Assembly: GCF_008728515.1 (NCBI RefSeq)
Contig: NC_044986.1
Coordinates: 63,353,159-63,417,158, forward strand
Length of the DNA stretch: 64,000 bases
DNA from: Papio anubis
Taxonomy: Eukaryota; Chordata; Mammalia; Primates; Cercopithecidae
Direction of reading: 5' to 3'
This document shows, piece after piece, positions 1 to 12,774 of this stretch. Within the stretch, counting starts at the first letter, position 1; the number at the start of each line of letters is the position of its first letter. The notes under the pieces are model-generated. The model saw only the letters and a list, made by a program, of their open reading frames with translations, had not been told where the DNA came from and ran no database searches. A program made the translations under genes and the position numbers.

Positions 1-725
1 TCTTCTTTTTCTATTTCTTTGAGATGCAAAGTTAGATTGTTTACTTAAAATCTTTCTCGTTTTGAATATAAACAGTCATATAAACTTCTCTCAGTACTGG
101 TTTTGCTGCATTCCATAAGTTTTGGTGTGCTTCATTTTCATTTTCATTATTCTCAAAATATTTTCAATTGCTTTAGATTTATTCTTTAACTTGTTGTTTA
201 TTCAAGAGTATATTGTTTAATTTCAACACATTTGTGAATTTTTCAGTTTTTCTTCTGCTATTAATATTTAATATTTAGTTTCATTTAACTGTGGTCAGAA
301 AAAAAATACTTGGTAAGATTTCAATCTCCTTAAATTTGTTGATACTTGTTTTGTAACCTAACATGTAATCTATCCTGGATAATATTCTGTGTGCATTTGA
401 GAAGAATGTATATTCTGTTGTTTTTGCATGGAATGTTCTGTGAATGTTTTTAGTTGCATTAAGTCTAAAGTATTGCTCAAGTCTGCTGCTTCTTTATTGA
501 TATTCCATCTGTATGTTCTACTCATATTGAAAGTAGGATAGTAAAATATCCTATTATATTATATTGCTATCTAGCTTTTCCTTCAGTTCTGTTAATATTT
601 GCTTTACATACTTAGGTACGCTGATGTTGGGTACATATATTTATAATTGCTGTATCTTCCTAATGAATTGACCCTTTTATCATTATATAATGTCCTTTCT
701 CTCTTAGTACAGTTTTTGACTTCTG
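1..725 (-). mobile_element. L1M ORF2 fragment, minus strand
   Basis: Read on the minus strand this is the endonuclease-side part of an old L1 ORF2. A landmark is GAGAAGAATGTATATTCTG at about 400, the complement of the usual CAGAATATACATTCTTCTC. It runs off the left edge and changes at about 725 into plus-strand L1 sequence from later in ORF2. That arrangement is typical of a 5'-inverted L1. Confidence 0.8.
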
Positions 726-977
726 TACAACATAGTACTGTAAGTCCTAGTTAGAGCAATTAAGCAAGAAAAAGAAATATACAGCATCCAAATTTAAAAG
801 CAAGAAGTTAAATTGTCTCTGAAGATGACATAATATTACATGAAGGAAATTATAAAGACTATACACATAAAAACACACACACATACACACATACTAATGT
901 TAGAACCAACAAAATGTATCAGTAAAGTTGCACGGTACAAAATCAACATACAAAGATCAGTTGCTTTCCTATATAGC

Positions 978-1334
978 TGTCTTAATCCATTTGTGCTGCT
1001 ATAACAGAATATTTGAGTCTAGGTAACTCATGAATAACAGAAATTTATTTTTCATAGTTCTGAAGGCTGTGAAGTCAAAAATGGTGCCAGCAAGTTTGGT
1101 TGTCTAGTGAGGGCTGTAAGAGAAGAGAAATGGTGTATCTTCACATGGCAGAAGGCAGAAGAACAAGAAAGACAAATTGCCTTCATCCAGCCATTTTATA
1201 AAGATACCTAATATCATTCATGAGAACTCCACCCTCATGAGTTAATCACCTCCTGAATGTCCCACTTATAATACCTTTACACTGGGAATTAAAAATCAAC
1301 AAGAATTTTGGAGAAGACAAAAATATTTAAGCCA
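978..1334 (-). mobile_element. MLT1-type MaLR solo LTR, minus strand
   Basis: The plus strand reads TGTCTTAATCCATTTGTGCTGCTATAAC in pieces, then AACAGAAATTTATTT, TCACATGGCAGAAGG and CCACCCTCATGAGTTAATC. This is the reverse complement of an MLT1 LTR. It interrupts L1 sequence on both sides. I saw no clear target duplication. Confidence 0.75.
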
Positions 1335-2887
1335 TAGAACTATCTGAAAAGACAATTGAGAAAACAATTCATTTGCAATAGCATGAAAACAAAGAAAATA
1401 CTTACAAGAAACTTAGTGAGATGAAAGACTTCTACACTGAAAATTATAAAACATTATAATTAAAATATTGACCCAATTTAATTCATCTGCATGTGCATAT
1501 CAAGTTTAAAGAAAACACAAATGTATACAAGGACATTCCATACTCATCTATTAGAAGTCTTAATAATGTTAAAATGTCTACACCTGACTGGTCCGAAGGC
1601 AGTAAGTTATCTCGATTGTTCAATTACAGATCAAGCTCCTATTCTATTCTTTCTACTTCTGACTACTACACTTCACTAGTCTTAAAAGAAAATGTCCTTA
1701 CTACCAAAAGTGATTTAGAGATTCAACACAATCCCCATAAAAATCTAAGTGGCACTTTTTACAGAAGTAGAAAAAAATGCTAAAATTCATACAGAGCCAC
1801 AAAGGACCCCAAGAAGCCAAAACAATCTTGAGATAAAACAAAGCTAAAGGAATCATACTTCTGGATTTCAAAAAATATTACAAAGCTACATTAATTAAGA
1901 CAGCATTATACTAACATAAAGACAGACATACAGACCAATGGAACAGAATAGACAGCCCAGAAATAAATCCACATGTTATTTATCAATTAAAAATAAAATT
2001 AAAAATGTTTTTAAAATCTACATGTATAAAGTCAACTAATCTTCAACAAGGGTGTCAATAATACACAAAGGGAAAAAGGTAGTTCCTTCAACAAATGATG
2101 CTGGGAAAACTGAATATCCATAGGCAAAAGAATTAATTTGGACCTTTACCTTACAACATATACAAAAATCATCTCAAAATGGAGTAAAGACTTAAACATA
2201 AGACCTGAAACTGTAAAGTTCTTAGAAAAAAATAGGGGAAAAACTTCATGACATTGTATTGGCAATAATTTCTTGGATATGACTCCAAAAGCATGAGCAA
2301 CAAAAGCAAAAATAGAAACAAAGGATTATATTAATCTAAAAAGTTTTTGCACATCAAAGGCAACAATCAAGAGAGCGAAGACACAACCTATAGAATGGAA
2401 GGAAATATTTGCAAATCATACATCTATCTGATAAGGAGTTAATATCTAAAACAGATAAGTAATTCAAGCAGATCAATAGCAAGAAAACAAATAACCCAAT
2501 TAAAAAAAATGGGCAAAGGACCTGAATAGACATTTCTCAAAAGAAAACATACAGATGTTCAGTAGCATATGAAAAAATGTGCAACATCACTAGTCATCAG
2601 GAAAATGCAAATCAAAACCAGGAGATATTACCTCACATCTGTTAGGAAAGCTATTATCAACAAACAAAAAAATCACAAATATTGGGGAGGATGTGAAGGA
2701 AAAGGAATGCTTATACACCATTGATATGAATGTAAAATGATTTCACAGCTATGGAAAGCAGCATGGTGGTTCCTCCAAAAAATTAAAAATAAAAATACTA
2801 TATGATCCAGCAATCCCAAGATTGGGTTTATACATGAAGAAAATAAAAAGTAGCTCAAAGAGATAAATGCACTCACAGTCATCACAT

Positions 2888-3195
2888 CTTTTGTTTTGTT
2901 TTGTTTTGTTTTTGAGACAGGGTCTTGCTCTGTCCCCCAGGCTGGCGTGCAGTGATGCAATCATGGCTCACTGCAGTCTCGACCACTTGGGTTCAAACAA
3001 CCCTCCCACCTCAGTCTCCCTAGTAGCTGGGACCACAGGGGTGTGCCAGCACACCCAGTTAATTTTTATATTTTTCATAGAAATGGGATTTTGCCATGTT
3101 CCCCAGGGTGGTCTTAAACTCCTGGGCTCAAGAGATCTGCCTACCTCAGCTTCTCAAAATGCTGGGATTACAGGTGTGAGCCACTGTGCTCGGCC
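2888..3195 (-). mobile_element. Alu (old, AluJ-like), minus strand
   Basis: A (TTTTG)n head, then TTTGAGACAGGGTCTTGCTC and an end at GTGAGCCACTGTGCTCGGCC: a complete reverse-complement Alu inserted in L1 sequence. The number of differences and the GACCACTTGGGTTCAA spelling suggest AluJ. Confidence 0.9.
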
Positions 3196-3690
3196 TCATG
3201 GCATCATTATTTACAATAGCCAAGATGTTTACACAACCTAAATGTTCATCACCAGGTTAATGAATAAAAAATATGTGGTATATACATACAATGAAATATT
3301 ACTCTGTATTGAAAAAGAAGGAAATCTTGCACTGTGACGACATGAATGAATTCTTGAGAACATTATGCTAAGTGAAATAAGTTAGTCATAGAAGAACAAA
3401 TACTGCATCATACCACTTATATGAGGCATATGAAATAGTCAAACACAGAGAAGCAGAGAGTTAAATGGTGGGTGTGAGGGGATAGGGGAGGGAGAAATGG
3501 AAAGTTGCCATTCAACAGTTATAAAGTTTAAGACATGCAAAACAATTAAGTTATAGAGGTATGTTGTCCAACATTGTGCCTCTAGTTTTCATTTGATATA
3601 TTGTTCACTTAAAAATTTGTTAAGATTATAGTTCTCTTATTGAGTGTTTTTGTCACAATAAACAAATTAAAATAAATAAAAGTAATCTCT

Positions 3691-5981
3691 GAAGATAATA
3701 CAGAAGAAATAACAAAAAAGTAAAAATATGGGTAAAATACATTTCTTTCATGAATTTTCTAAATTATGTTTAATAGTTGAAGCAAAAATTAAAACAGTCT
3801 TCGGTGTTTCTCAATATATATAAAATGAATATTTAATACATTTATATTATAAATGAGTGAGATAAAATTACATAAAGGGTTCTATATTTTCCTCAAACTG
3901 GTAAAATACCAATTTTATTAAATTACGATAATTATGTATATATAATGTCATGCCTTGATAAACTACTAAAATAGCTATCTAAAGACATATACTGAAAACC
4001 ACTATAGACACATCAAAAAAGAATCTAAACTATATTCAAGTAACTGACAAAAAGTCAGGAAAAATAAATTAAAAACAGAGAGAACAAACAGAAGACAAAT
4101 TAGATAGATGATGGATAGATAGGTAGATAGATGAGACATAATCTTTACTACATCAATAATTACTTTAAATATACATGGTCTAAATACACCAATTAAAAGA
4201 CAGAGGTTAGCAGAACAGATTAAAGACCTAACCCAACTACATGCTATCCTTAAGAAACACTCACCTCACACATCATGATAAGGAATATTAAAAGTAAAAG
4301 GGTGGAAAAAGGTAAACCACACAAACATTAATCAAAAGAAAGTAGCTTTATTAATATCCAGTAAATAAAACTGTAAAGAAAATTACTCAAGAGAGGGAGA
4401 GACATTACATAATATTAAGAGTCAACCCTTCAAGAAGACATAGCTAGCCTAAATGCACATGTACTTAACAACAGAACTATAAATATAGATGAAGCAAAAA
4501 CTGACAAAGCCGAACAGAAGGGTGGACAAATTCACAATTACAGTTGTAGATGTCAACATCCTTCTCTCAACAATTATAAGAGCAACTAGACAGAAAATCA
4601 GCTAGGATATACAAAAATTCAACAATACCATCAACCAACAGATTCTAGTCAATATTTTATAGAACACCTTACCTAACAACATTATTTTTAAGTTTTTCAA
4701 GTTTTCAAATCTGTTTTAATTTTTTCAACAAATTCCCAAGACCAGGAATGGGACAAGGAAATATCTTACAGGCATCAAAGGACAATAAGGGAATACATAT
4801 TATTTCTAAGTGCCCATTAAACTATATTAAGATAGACCATATCCTGGGCCATAAAATAAGCCTCAACATATGTAAAAAAAATTAAGTCACAAAGAGTGTG
4901 TTCTCTGTGCACAATGAAATCAAAATAGAAAATTGATTATTGAAAGAAACAGGAAAATCTGCAAAAGAGAAAACATTCCAGCTCTCACTGGGCTTGAGTT
5001 TTTTAAAAAAGAGACAGAGAAACAGAAAACATCTCAAATCAGTAATCTAATCTTCTGTCTCAAAAATCTAGAAAGAAAGCATACAATACACCCAAAGCAA
5101 GCAGAAAGAAGAAAATAATAAAGAGCACAAATAAAATTGAAAACGAAAATCACGAAATTCAATGAAATAAAAAAACTGTTCTTTGAAACTATCAAGATAA
5201 AATGTTAAAATTCTAGAAAAATTAACAAATAAAAAAAGAGAGGATACAAATTTTTAAGACCGGGAATGAAACAAGGAAATATCCTACAGGCATTAGAGCA
5301 CAATAAGGGATTACAAAAACAACTTTAACATATAAGTTTGACAAGTTAGATGAAATAAACCAATTCCTTCAAAAGCAAAAGCTATAAAACTAACTCAATA
5401 TGATACAGATAATTTAAATTGCTCTATAGTTATTAAGGAAGTGGAATTCATAATTTAAAAACTCCTGGAAAAGAAATCTCCATCCCCAGATAGTTTTCCT
5501 GTAGAACACTGCCAAATATTTAAACATATATAACACCTGTTCTACACAACCTTTCCAGAAGATAGAAAAAGAGGGAGCACTTTTCAATCCGTTTTATAAA
5601 GATATTACTACTAAGATACCAAAAACAAAGATATTATAAGAAAACTGCAAATTAATACTCTTCATTAACAGAGATGAAAACACTTCTAATAAAATATTAA
5701 CAAATAGAATTCAGCCATATGTAAAATGAATTGTATAGCATGATCCAGTAAGATTTATTCCAGGGATGCAATGCTAGTTTGATATTTGAAAATCAATGTA
5801 ATCTACCATATTAACAAACTAAACAAAAAAAAAACATATGATTATATAAATTGATGCAGAAAAGGCATCAATTTTCTGCAAAAAATTTTCTGACAAAATT
5901 CAACACCCATTTATCACATAAACTCTCCAAAATCTAGAAACAGAGAAGAACTTCTGTATCTTGATTTTTTAAAATCTATCA
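3691..5981 (+). mobile_element. L1M ORF2, 5' portion, plus strand
   Basis: From about 4140 the text AAATATACATGGTCTAAATAC and ACCAATTAAAAGACAGAGG marks the start of an old L1 ORF2; later parts match the endonuclease and RT region. Some 400 bases before that look like inter-ORF L1M sequence. A short GATA-type microsatellite lies at 4103-4134. The element breaks at 5981, where a retro-insert begins, and resumes at 6753. Confidence 0.75.
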
Positions 5982-6752
5982 TCTCTTTTTAAAGGTTTGC
6001 TGATATCTGATCTAGAGCACTTGTTCTCAATCATGATTACACTTTAGGAACTCCTGGGAGACATTTTAAAAATATCGATGGCTGGGTTCTGTTCCCAGGG
6101 ATTCTGATTTCTTTGGTTTATGGTGCAGCCAGTGCAGGTCATTTTAATGTGCAGCAAAATTTTAAACCACTGATTTAGATCAGTAACTTTGACCTTTGGC
6201 TGGGAATCAGAATCACTGAGGATGCCACGGATTCACTCTGAACCTACTGTATCAGAATTCTGGGAATCAGGACCCAGGCATGCTTGAGTGTGTTTTTGTT
6301 AAGTAAATCCTCCACAGGTAATTGAGATGTTTAACAGGGATTGAGAACCATTGGTCTCGACCCAAGAGCAATGATTTTTAAACAGTTACATATATCTAAA
6401 TTACATGAAGAGGGTGCTAGGAATACAGATTACCAAGCCCCATCTCGAGTGAGTCTAACTCAGCAGGTCTCAGATAGATGTGACCCAGGAATGTGTATTT
6501 TTAGCAAGCTGTAAGAAAGATGGCTGTGCTGCAGCCAAGCAGGCATAGGCTGAGGTAAACATCCTTCATGACTCAGCATGATTGGAGCAAAGGCGCACAT
6601 TCCCATGCCTTATATAATCACAGCTATTGAAACATAACATAGAGAAGCTCATGACCTGGCTCTCAGCCACTATTGTTTGTAAGGTGTATAAATGTAACAC
6701 TGACACTGTGAAAGAGTTGCTAAATAAAGCCATATTCTCATTAAAAAAAAAA
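5982..6752 (+). mobile_element. Processed retro-insert of a non-coding, ERV-terminated transcript
   Basis: A 771-bp block splits an L1. It ends in AATAAAGCC, about 12 bases and an A-run (6743-6756). The 11-mer AAAATCTATCA lies on both sides (5971-5981 and 6753-6763), the mark of L1-driven insertion. The host L1 reads continuously if the block is removed. The body carries three degraded MER5-like stretches (about 6010-6180, 6180-6355, 6356-6515), recognisable by phrases such as TTGAGAACCATTGG. The last 240 bases contain TTATATAATCAC and TGTAACACTGACACTGTG and look like an LTR end that supplied the poly(A) site. No open frame of note. The source transcript is not recognised. Confidence 0.7.
6010..6515 (+). 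repeat. Cluster of MER5-like hAT MITE remnants inside the retro-insert
   Basis: Three successive stretches resemble MER5/Charlie non-autonomous DNA transposons: GCACTTGTTCTCAATCATG at the start, GGGAATCAGAATCACTGAGG and GATTGAGAACCATTGG in the middle, and ACTCAGCAGGTCTCAGATAG at the end. They must predate the retrotransposition, since they lie within the copied transcript. Confidence 0.55.
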
Positions 6753-8955
6753 AAAATCTATCAAAAAGAGATGTAAAGCTAACATCGTATTTAATGGCAA
6801 AAGACTGAATGCTTTCCCCTAAAATCAGCAACAAAGCAAGGATATCAGCTCTCACCACGCTTATGCACCATATTTCTGGAAGTTCTAGTTGGTGCAGTAA
6901 GGTATGAAAATTAAATAAAAGACATACAGATTTAAAAGGAAGAAATAAAACGATTCCTACTATGTATATATGACATGATTTTCTACGTAGAAAATCCCAA
7001 GGAATCCACCAAAACAACAATAATAATAATTCTTAAACTACTAAGTGATTTCAGCAGGGTTACAGGATATAAGATAAACATACAAAAATCTATTTTACTT
7101 GTATATACTAGCAATAACAGGTGAAAATTAATATTAAAAATATAATAACATTTATAATACTGAAGAATTAAACAATTAGGTATAAGTCTAACAAAACATA
7201 TATACGACTTCTGTACTGAAAACTGCAAAATGCTGATGAAAGAAATCAAAGATCTAACTGAATGGAGAGACATCCTGTGTTCATGAACTGGAAGACTCAA
7301 CATGGTAAATATGTCACTTCTCCTAAATTGATATAAAGATTTTTATAACTCTTATAAAATCTAAGAAAAAAAATTTTAGACATTAAAAATTATTTTAAAA
7401 TATACATGGAATGGCAAAGTAGCTAGGATAGCTAAAAACAACTTTGAAATAGGAGATTAATAGGAATAACTCTAAGTTATTTTAAGACTTATTATATAGC
7501 TACAGTAGTCAATGCTTTGTGATATTGGCCAAGGAATAAACAAACAGCTCAATAAAATAGAATCATGAAACTAGAAATAGCCATATACAAGTACAACAAA
7601 TTGATTTTTCTCAAATATGCAGAAGTAATCCAATGGAGGAACAAATAGTGCTAGAGCAACTGGATATCAACAGGCAAAAAGTAGGAACTTTGAGAAAAGT
7701 CTCACACTTCATAAAAAGTTAACTCAGAATGGATCATAAATACAAAATCAAATGTAAAATATAAAACTTTTAGAAAAAAGCACAAAAAAAATTTTGGACC
7801 TAGAACTTGGTGAACCATTCTTAGGCACAAAAAGCATGACACATAAAAGAAAAACATAGATAAAGCTTACTTCATTAGCTACAAACTGCAAGAAAATATT
7901 CACAAAACTCATATCTGAAAACGTCTCATATATAGAACATATAAACAACTCTTAATAATTAACAGTAAAATACTATACAAAAAAATTCTATAAGAAAATA
8001 GGCAAAAAACATGAGTCATTTCACTGAAGAGTATGTACAGACAGCAAATAAACACGTGGAAAGATGTTTGACATCACTGGCCATTAGAATTGAAGATCAA
8101 AATATGACTACACACTGATTAGAACATCTAAAATAAAAAAAATGATGAAAATATCAAATGTTGGTCAGAGTGTTGAATAACTAGATACATTGCTGGTGGG
8201 AATGCAAAATTTCTCTGGAAAATAGTTTGGCAGTTTCTTAAAAACTGTGCATCACATACCATAACCTAGCAATCACACTTGTGGGTGTTTCTCTTAGAGA
8301 AATTAAAATATAGGCCCACACAAAAATCTGTACCCAATTGTTCATAAAAGCATTATTTGTAATAGCCCCAAACTGGAAACAACAGAATGTCCTACATAGT
8401 CAAATGGATAAACAATTGTATATCCTACTATGGAATACTAATCAGCAATGAAAAAGAATAAACTATCAATATATATAACTTGGATGGATCTCTAAGGCAT
8501 TATGCTGACTTAAAAAAAAAAAAAGCCAATCTAAAAAGGTCTGACACTGTGTAATTCCATGTATAAAACACTGCATAATAACAAAATTATAGAAATGAAG
8601 AATAGATTTTCATTTGCCGGGGGTTAGGCATGGGGTAGGGGCGGGGGGGGGCCGGGGGGTAAGGAGGGGCAGGTGCGATTGGAAAGTGGTAGCACAAGGG
8701 AAATATCTGTAGTGATGGAATATTTCTGTACCGTTTTTGTCTTGGTGATTACACAAATCCATATATGTGATAAAACTATATACATAATTTATGTCGATAT
8801 GTCAATGTCCTTGTTTTGATATATCGCTATATAGTTACAAATGATGCAACCCATATGGGAAACTGGGCAAAGGGTACGAAGAACCTCTCTGTGCTGTCTT
8901 TGCTACTTCCTTTGAATCTATAATTATTTCAAAATTAAAAGCTTTTTAAAAATTT
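6753..8955 (+). mobile_element. L1M ORF2 3' part and 3' UTR, plus strand
   Basis: Continuation of the L1 broken at 5981. It holds RT-side text (GGCAAAAGACTGAATGCTTT) and late ORF2 text (ACTATGGAATACTAATCAGC), then a G-rich 3' UTR and an A-rich end near 8955. Many stops. Confidence 0.8.
8618..8678 (+). repeat. G-rich tract, possible G-quadruplex
   Basis: Runs of 4 to 9 G on the plus strand with short spacers, in the 3' UTR of the L1M copy. L1 3' UTRs are known to carry G-rich tracts. It sits on the strand opposite the CTNNA3 transcript. Confidence 0.7.
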
Positions 8956-10097
8956 AGTTTCTAGTCTTTGAGAGGTATTCCTAGGACAGAAATGAGAGAA
9001 GATGGATAAGCTTTCCCATATAGCATAAACAGCTGAATTAAAATTAAAAGCAGTTATCAAATAGATTCAGTCAGTTTTATTTTTATAAGTGTCTAGGTTT
9101 AATATAAAAGTCATAAACTAAATAAAATGAACAGCCAATACTTCTAAAGGAGTTGTCAAATTAGAAAGAGCTTGTTTCTACAAAAGACAACATAATTATC
9201 ACAAATAGTGGTTATCATATCTCTGCTATGCACCAAACAAAAATTATTTTTCTCTTCCCAGTTGTAAGCCAACTGCCATACTAACAGTCTTGCCAACTTT
9301 GTATTTTCTTTGCATATTCCTTTTCTTCTGAGCCCCTAGTACTATACTTAAAATTGTCAAGGAGGAAGGGAGACTTAGAAACTGCAAGAGGCTAAATAAA
9401 CATTTGCCTGTGACTATTCCACAGCATAAAGTATATAATCACTATGTATTCAATGATTCTAATTTAATACTGCTAAAGAGGGCAGGTGATCACAATGCAC
9501 ATTTTAGAAATATCAATTGTGGGTCACCTGAAAAAGTTTCAAAGTCATTCTTAAATGCAATTACCAATATCACTATAGCATACATGCATTCAGACACAAC
9601 TAAACTCATTAAAATGGAATTCTGCAAGAGTGTAACTTGCCTAGGTTTCTTGGATTTTTTTTTTTTTTCACACACAGGACACTAGAATCTTGACCTTTAT
9701 AATTAGAAAAGGTTCACCCACTTCAGATCTCTGCTATAAGGGATATCTACACTGGTTTAATTTTTAACCCAAGACGTAAAGAGTACAAAAGATTTACACG
9801 GATTATCTAAATCTATTCTTTGTAATAGAATCCATTAATAATTTTCTCTACATCTTCTATCTACTAATACCAGTTTTGGATTCTTTCTAATAAAGCTGTA
9901 GCTAACAAGTCTTGATCACTATGACTAAGGAGACAGTCTAACTCAACCTCTGTACCTTCTAGGCTATTCCCTACACTTTTTGTTAGGGTAATTCAGATCC
10001 TTTATGTTCTTCTCAAAATAAAGTCTTTGCCTAAAAAATTGTATAATATTATGATTATCTATTATTGTGTGAGAAGTCATTGCAAAACCTAGTGTTT
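8956..10097. other. Unique intronic sequence
   Basis: AT-rich sequence with no recognised repeat or exon. Only short chance frames and a T-run at 9652-9668. Confidence 0.6.
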
Positions 10098-10114
10098 AAA
10101 AAGCAACACCTTCT

Positions 10115-10414
10115 GGCCAGGCGTAGTGGCTCACGCCTGTAATCCCAGCACTCTGGGAGGCCGAGGCAGGTGGATCATCTGTGGTCAGGAGTTCGAGACC
10201 AGCCTGGCCAACATGGGGAAACCCTGTCTCTACTAAAAATACAAAAATTAGCCAGGCGTGGTGGTGCACGCCTGTAGTCCCAGCTACTTAGGAGGCTGAG
10301 GAAGGAGAATTGCTTGAACCCAGGAGGCAGAGGCTGCAGTGAGCCAAGATCGTGCCATTGCACTCCAGCCTGGGTGACAGAGCGAGTCTCCATCTCAGAA
10401 AAAAAGAAAAGAAA
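10115..10414 (+). mobile_element. AluS, plus strand, with target duplication
   Basis: Complete Alu from GGCCAGGCGTAGTGGCTCAC to an A/G-rich tail. Flanked by an approximate 17-bp duplication starting AAAAAGCAACA (10098-10114 and 10415-10431, two mismatches). Confidence 0.93.
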
Positions 10415-10540
10415 AAAAAGCAACAACTTTTTATTCTCTCTTATGGGTTCTGAAGTTTGACTGGGCTCAGCTGAGATTTCACACATCAGGTCAAACTTTG
10501 GCTGCAGCTGGAACCATATAAAATTTTGAAAAGGCTGGAC

Positions 10541-12770
10541 AGTGGTGACAAAATCTCTAAGGCATTTGCTTACCTGTAAAGGATTTTATTTCTCCTTCGC
10601 TTATGAAACTCTTAGTTTGGCTGGATATGAAATTCTGAGTTTAAAATTCTTTTCTTTAAGAATGTTGAATATTGGCCCCCACTCTCTTCTGGCTTGTAGA
10701 GTTTCTGCCGAGAGATCTCTAAGGCAGACCTAGTGGTGACAAAATCTCTAAGATGCCGAAAATCTCTAAGGCAGGCCTCATAGTGGGTGACAAAATCTCT
10801 AAGCATTTGCTTATCCAGAAGGATTTTATTTCTCCTTCACTTATGAAACTTAGTTTGGCTGATATGAAATTCTGGGTTGAAAATTCTTCTTTTAAGAATG
10901 TTGGAATTGGCCCCCACTCTCTTCTGGCTTGTAGGAGTTTCTTGCCGAGATCTGCCAGAGTCTGATATTTCGTGGGTAACCCCACCTTTCTCTGGCTGCC
11001 CTTACGATTTTTTCCTTCACTAACTTTGGTGAATCTGGCACTATGTGTCTTGGAGTTAGTTTCCTTTCTCGAGGAGTATCTTGTATGCTCTCTGCATTCT
11101 AATTTGACGTTGGCCTGCCCTACTTCAGGGTTGTAGCGTTCTCCCGGATGATATCCTGAAGAGTGTTTTTCCAACTTGGTTCCATTTTGTCCCTCTAATT
11201 TCTGTGGCACCCCAATCAGACGTAGATTTCGGTCTTTTACATAATCCCATACTCTTTGCAGGCTTTGTTCATTTCTTTTTCTTTTCTTTTTCTTTTGGTT
11301 TCTCTTCTCACTTCATTTCGCTCTTTTTCATTTGATCCTCAATCGCTGATACTCTTTCTTCCAGTTGATCGGGTCGTTACTGAAGCTTGTGCATTTGTCA
11401 GCCGTATTTTGTAAGCCATGCGAGCCATCTCTATCATTTCGCTTTATGACCTTCTCTGCATTAATTATTTCCAGCTTCATCAGACTCCTTTTCCATCACT
11501 TTTTTCAAGATTTTTAGCTCTTTGCGCTTTCAGTGGCACTCTCCTTTGGCTCTGAGAAGTTTGATGGACTGAAGCCTTCTTCTCTCATCTTGTCAAAGTC
11601 ATTCTCCGCTGCTTTGATCCGTTGCTGGCGATGAGCTGTGCCTCCCTTTTGCCGGGGAGATGCGCTTCTTATTTTTGAATTTCCAGCTTTTCTGGCCCTG
11701 CTTTTCCCCATCTTTGTGGTTTTATCTGCTCTGGTCTTTGATGATGATGGTGACGTACTGATGGGGTTTTTCTTGGGTGTAGGTGTCCTTTTCTGTTTGA
11801 TAGTTTTCCTTCTAACAGTCAGGACCCTCAGCTGTAGGTCTGTTGGAGATTGCTTGAGGTCCACCCAGACCCTGTTTGCTCTGGGTGTCAGCAGCAGAGG
11901 CTAGAAGATAGAATATTGCTGAACAGCGAGTGTACCTGTCTGATTCTTGCTTTGAGGCTTCCTTCAGGGGTGTACTCCTGCCCCTCTGTGAGGGGTGTCA
12001 GACTGCCCCTAGTGGGGATGTCTCCTGCCAGCTACTCAGGGGTCAGGGACCCACTCTTGAGCAGGCAGTCTGTCCGTTCTCAGATCTCAACCTCCGTGCT
12101 GGGAGATCCACTGCCTTCAAAGCTGTCAGACAGAGTCAAGCCAAGGCCTGCAGAGGTTTCCCTTGCTGCTTTTTTGGTTGTTGTTGTTTAGCTGTGCCCT
12201 GTCCCCAGAGGTGTGGGAGTCTACAGACAGGCAGGTTTCCTTTGAGCTGCCGTGAGCCCCACCCAGTTCGGAGTTTCCAGCTGGTTTGCTTACCCATTTC
12301 TACTTAAGCCTCAGCAATGGCAGGCGCCCCTCCCCCAGCCTCGGGCTGCTGTCCCTTGCAGGGGAGATCACAGACTGCTGTGCTAGGCAATGAGGGAGGC
12401 TCTGTGGGTGTGTGGGACCCTCCCGGCCAGGTGTGTGTGGATATAATCTCCTGGTGCAGCTCTGTTTGCTTAAAGCGCAGTATTGGGGTGTGGAGCACCC
12501 GATTTTCAGGTGTTGTGTGGTCTCAGTTCCCCCTGGCTAGGAAAAGGATTCCTTTCCCTTGCACTTCCCAGGTGAGGCAATGCCTCGCCCTGCTTCAGCT
12601 CTCGCTGGTGGGCTGTGTGCAGCTGACTGTGCTAACTGCATTGTCCCGGCACTCCCAGTGAGATGAACCCAGTAATTCCTCAGTTGAAAATGCAGAAATC
12701 ACTCAGTCTTCTGTGTCGCCACTGGGAGTTGGAGACTGAGCCGTTCCTGTCTGGCCATCCACTCCCCCCC
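10541..12770 (-). mobile_element. L1PA 5' half (5' UTR and ORF1), minus strand, lacking ORF2 and 3' end
   Basis: Reverse complement of a young primate L1. The element's 5' end is at about 12770 (GGCCATCC then a C-run), the 5' UTR covers roughly 11710-12770, and ORF1 runs leftward to about 10541, just short of its normal end. ORF2 and the 3' UTR are absent. ORF1 is broken by many small indels and by a duplication of its 3' region. Long minus frames such as 10719-11210 and 11514-11864 are ORF1 remnants. Losing the 3' end while keeping the 5' end is unusual for L1, whose insertions normally lose the 5' end. Confidence 0.85.
10547..10960 (-). repeat. Direct duplication in the ORF1 3' region of the L1PA fragment
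   Basis: GACAAAATCTCTAAG followed by about 165 bases through GGCTTGTAG occurs at 10547 and again at 10789 (offset 242). Between the copies lie extra short units of GACAAAATCTCTAAG type (about 10715-10785). Confidence 0.85.
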
Positions 12771-12774
12771 ATAC

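Larger units (their letters stand above)
726..3690 (+). mobile_element. L1M, 3' half of ORF2 and 3' UTR, plus strand
   Basis: Starts near the reverse-transcriptase end (CCTAGTTAGAGCAATTAAGC) and runs through the ORF2 C-terminal region to an A-rich 3' end near 3690. Highly diverged, with no long frame. It is interrupted by an MLT1 LTR (978-1334) and an Alu (2888-3195). Confidence 0.8.

Noticed and set aside
2867..3241. Plus-strand 124-codon frame
   Set aside because: Alu-derived translation across the minus-strand Alu.
11638..12307. Plus-strand frames of 88-125 codons
   Set aside because: Antisense of an L1 5' UTR and ORF1; not L1 ORF0 as far as I can tell, and broken by indels.
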